A stretch of DNA of 64,000 bases from Mesorhizobium sp. J8 (GTDB lineage Bacteria > Pseudomonadota > Alphaproteobacteria > Rhizobiales > Rhizobiaceae): NCBI RefSeq assembly GCF_016591715.1, contig NZ_AP024109.1, forward strand, positions 5,270,001-5,334,000, in the 5' to 3' direction. The notes beneath the pieces are model-generated. The model was not told the DNA's origin and searched no databases. It worked only from the letters and a program-made list of their open reading frames with translations. Every line of letters starts with the position of its first letter. Position 1 is the first letter of the stretch. A program made the position numbers and the translations under genes. Below are positions 63,563 to 64,000 of this stretch, in pieces.

Positions 63563-64000
63563 TCAGGTTGGTGTCGCGACAGCCGCGATTTCCCGTCCCA
63601 GCCGAAGCATCTCGCGCATCAGCAGGTCGAGATCGTCGCGTCGCGTGCGGTGATTGGCGATCGCCACCCTGAGGCAGTGCCGGCCGTGCACAGTCGTGTC
63701 GGACAGAGCCGCGATGCCCTCTTCCTGGAGTCTCAGCATAATCTCGGTGTTGAAGGTCTTGAGCCGCTCTTCGGACGCGCCGGCCAACCGGTGGCGGAAG
63801 CTGACGATGTTGATGGTGGTCGGCGCCATCAGTTCGAGCGCCGGCTCCGCCTCGATCAATCGGGTAAGGTAGCGGGCCTGGGCGATGTTCTGGTCGATCA
63901 GCCGGCCGAACTTATCGACGCCATGCTCCTTCAGCGCCATCCAGATCTTCAGCGCCCGGAAACCACGCGACGTCTGTAGCCCGTAGTCGTGCAACCACGC
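63563..64000 (-). CDS. PLP-dependent group II decarboxylase (C-terminal part, cut by window edge)
   Basis: The reading frame is open to the last base of the window, so only the C-terminal 145 or so residues are seen: LHDYGLQTSRGFRALKIWMALKEHGVDKFG (shown in part), then IDQNIAQARYLTRLI and VHGRHCLRVAIANHRTRRDDLDLL. This matches aromatic-L-amino-acid decarboxylases and relatives; the PLP lysine lies outside. The substrate is open. It converges with the YCII gene. Confidence 0.85.
   Translation of the reverse strand, partial: AWLHDYGLQTSRGFRALKIWMALKEHGVDKFGRLIDQNIAQARYLTRLIEAEPALELMAPTTINIVSFRHRLAGASEERLKTFNTEIMLRLQEEGIAALSDTTVHGRHCLRVAIANHRTRRDDLDLLMREMLRLGREIAAVATPT

Overview
The window reads as chromosomal DNA of a high-GC alphaproteobacterium of the order Hyphomicrobiales (Rhizobiales), most likely Mesorhizobium or a close relative. 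This is an inference from gene content (BA14K protein, ClpS2-type adaptor, UbiK/BMFP protein, PetP/PetR-like regulators, separate petA/petB/petC, DUF1344, DUF1285, DUF6665) and from many short mosaic palindromes of rhizobial type between genes. No rRNA, tRNA, CRISPR array or prophage was recognised.

Layout. 0-7 kb: TPR-sulfotransferase, a lipoprotein with two Kazal domains, two tandem cold-shock genes, a BA14K protein, an MBL-fold hydrolase, a small hydrophobic protein and ilvE. 6.8-9.6 kb: a MarR / OmpR-type regulator / histidine kinase cluster with a clear operator palindrome. 9.8-12.4 kb: glycosyltransferase, CsaA, YbjN and UbiK-like proteins, then a ParDE module. 13.1-17.1 kb: a tight operon lgt - midA-like methyltransferase - pgeF - M24 creatinase-like enzyme, then a lipoprotein. 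18-30 kb: prs, then about 8 kb of accessory genes (IS481-family element, DHFR-like protein, AraC regulator with MFS exporter, glycosyltransferase, hydrolase with OhrR-type regulator, GST), then rplY-pth-ychF and two MaoC genes.

31-37 kb: apt, a PAP2 phosphatase, the petABC operon for the cytochrome bc1 complex, a Phd/VapC module, a cupin and a DUF6665 protein. 37.2-43.7 kb: three tandem ABC exporters preceded by an unknown basic protein. 44-49.5 kb: trmL, soxR with a SoxR box, hemF, small proteins, and a secreted barrel-like protein followed by a subtilisin-like protease. 49.5-52 kb: DUF1285 - NUDIX - cca, transcribed leftwards as overlapping genes. 52.2-59 kb: a MoxR - DUF58 - BatA/DUF4159 - VWA operon. 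59-64 kb: clpS2, small membrane and secreted proteins, a second two-component system, a YCII protein and the end of a PLP decarboxylase cut by the window edge.

Themes. Many genes overlap by ATGA, GTGA, TTGA or TGATG, which marks co-translated operons. At least four repeat families occupy intergenic space, and several genes take their stop codon, or in soxR the whole C-terminal tail, from a repeat. The IS481-family element has duplicated the target CTAG, which supplies the stop codon both of prs and of the transposase on the opposite strand. The least characterised candidates for a coherent system are the MoxR operon, the ABC trio with its leader gene, and the protease/barrel pair.
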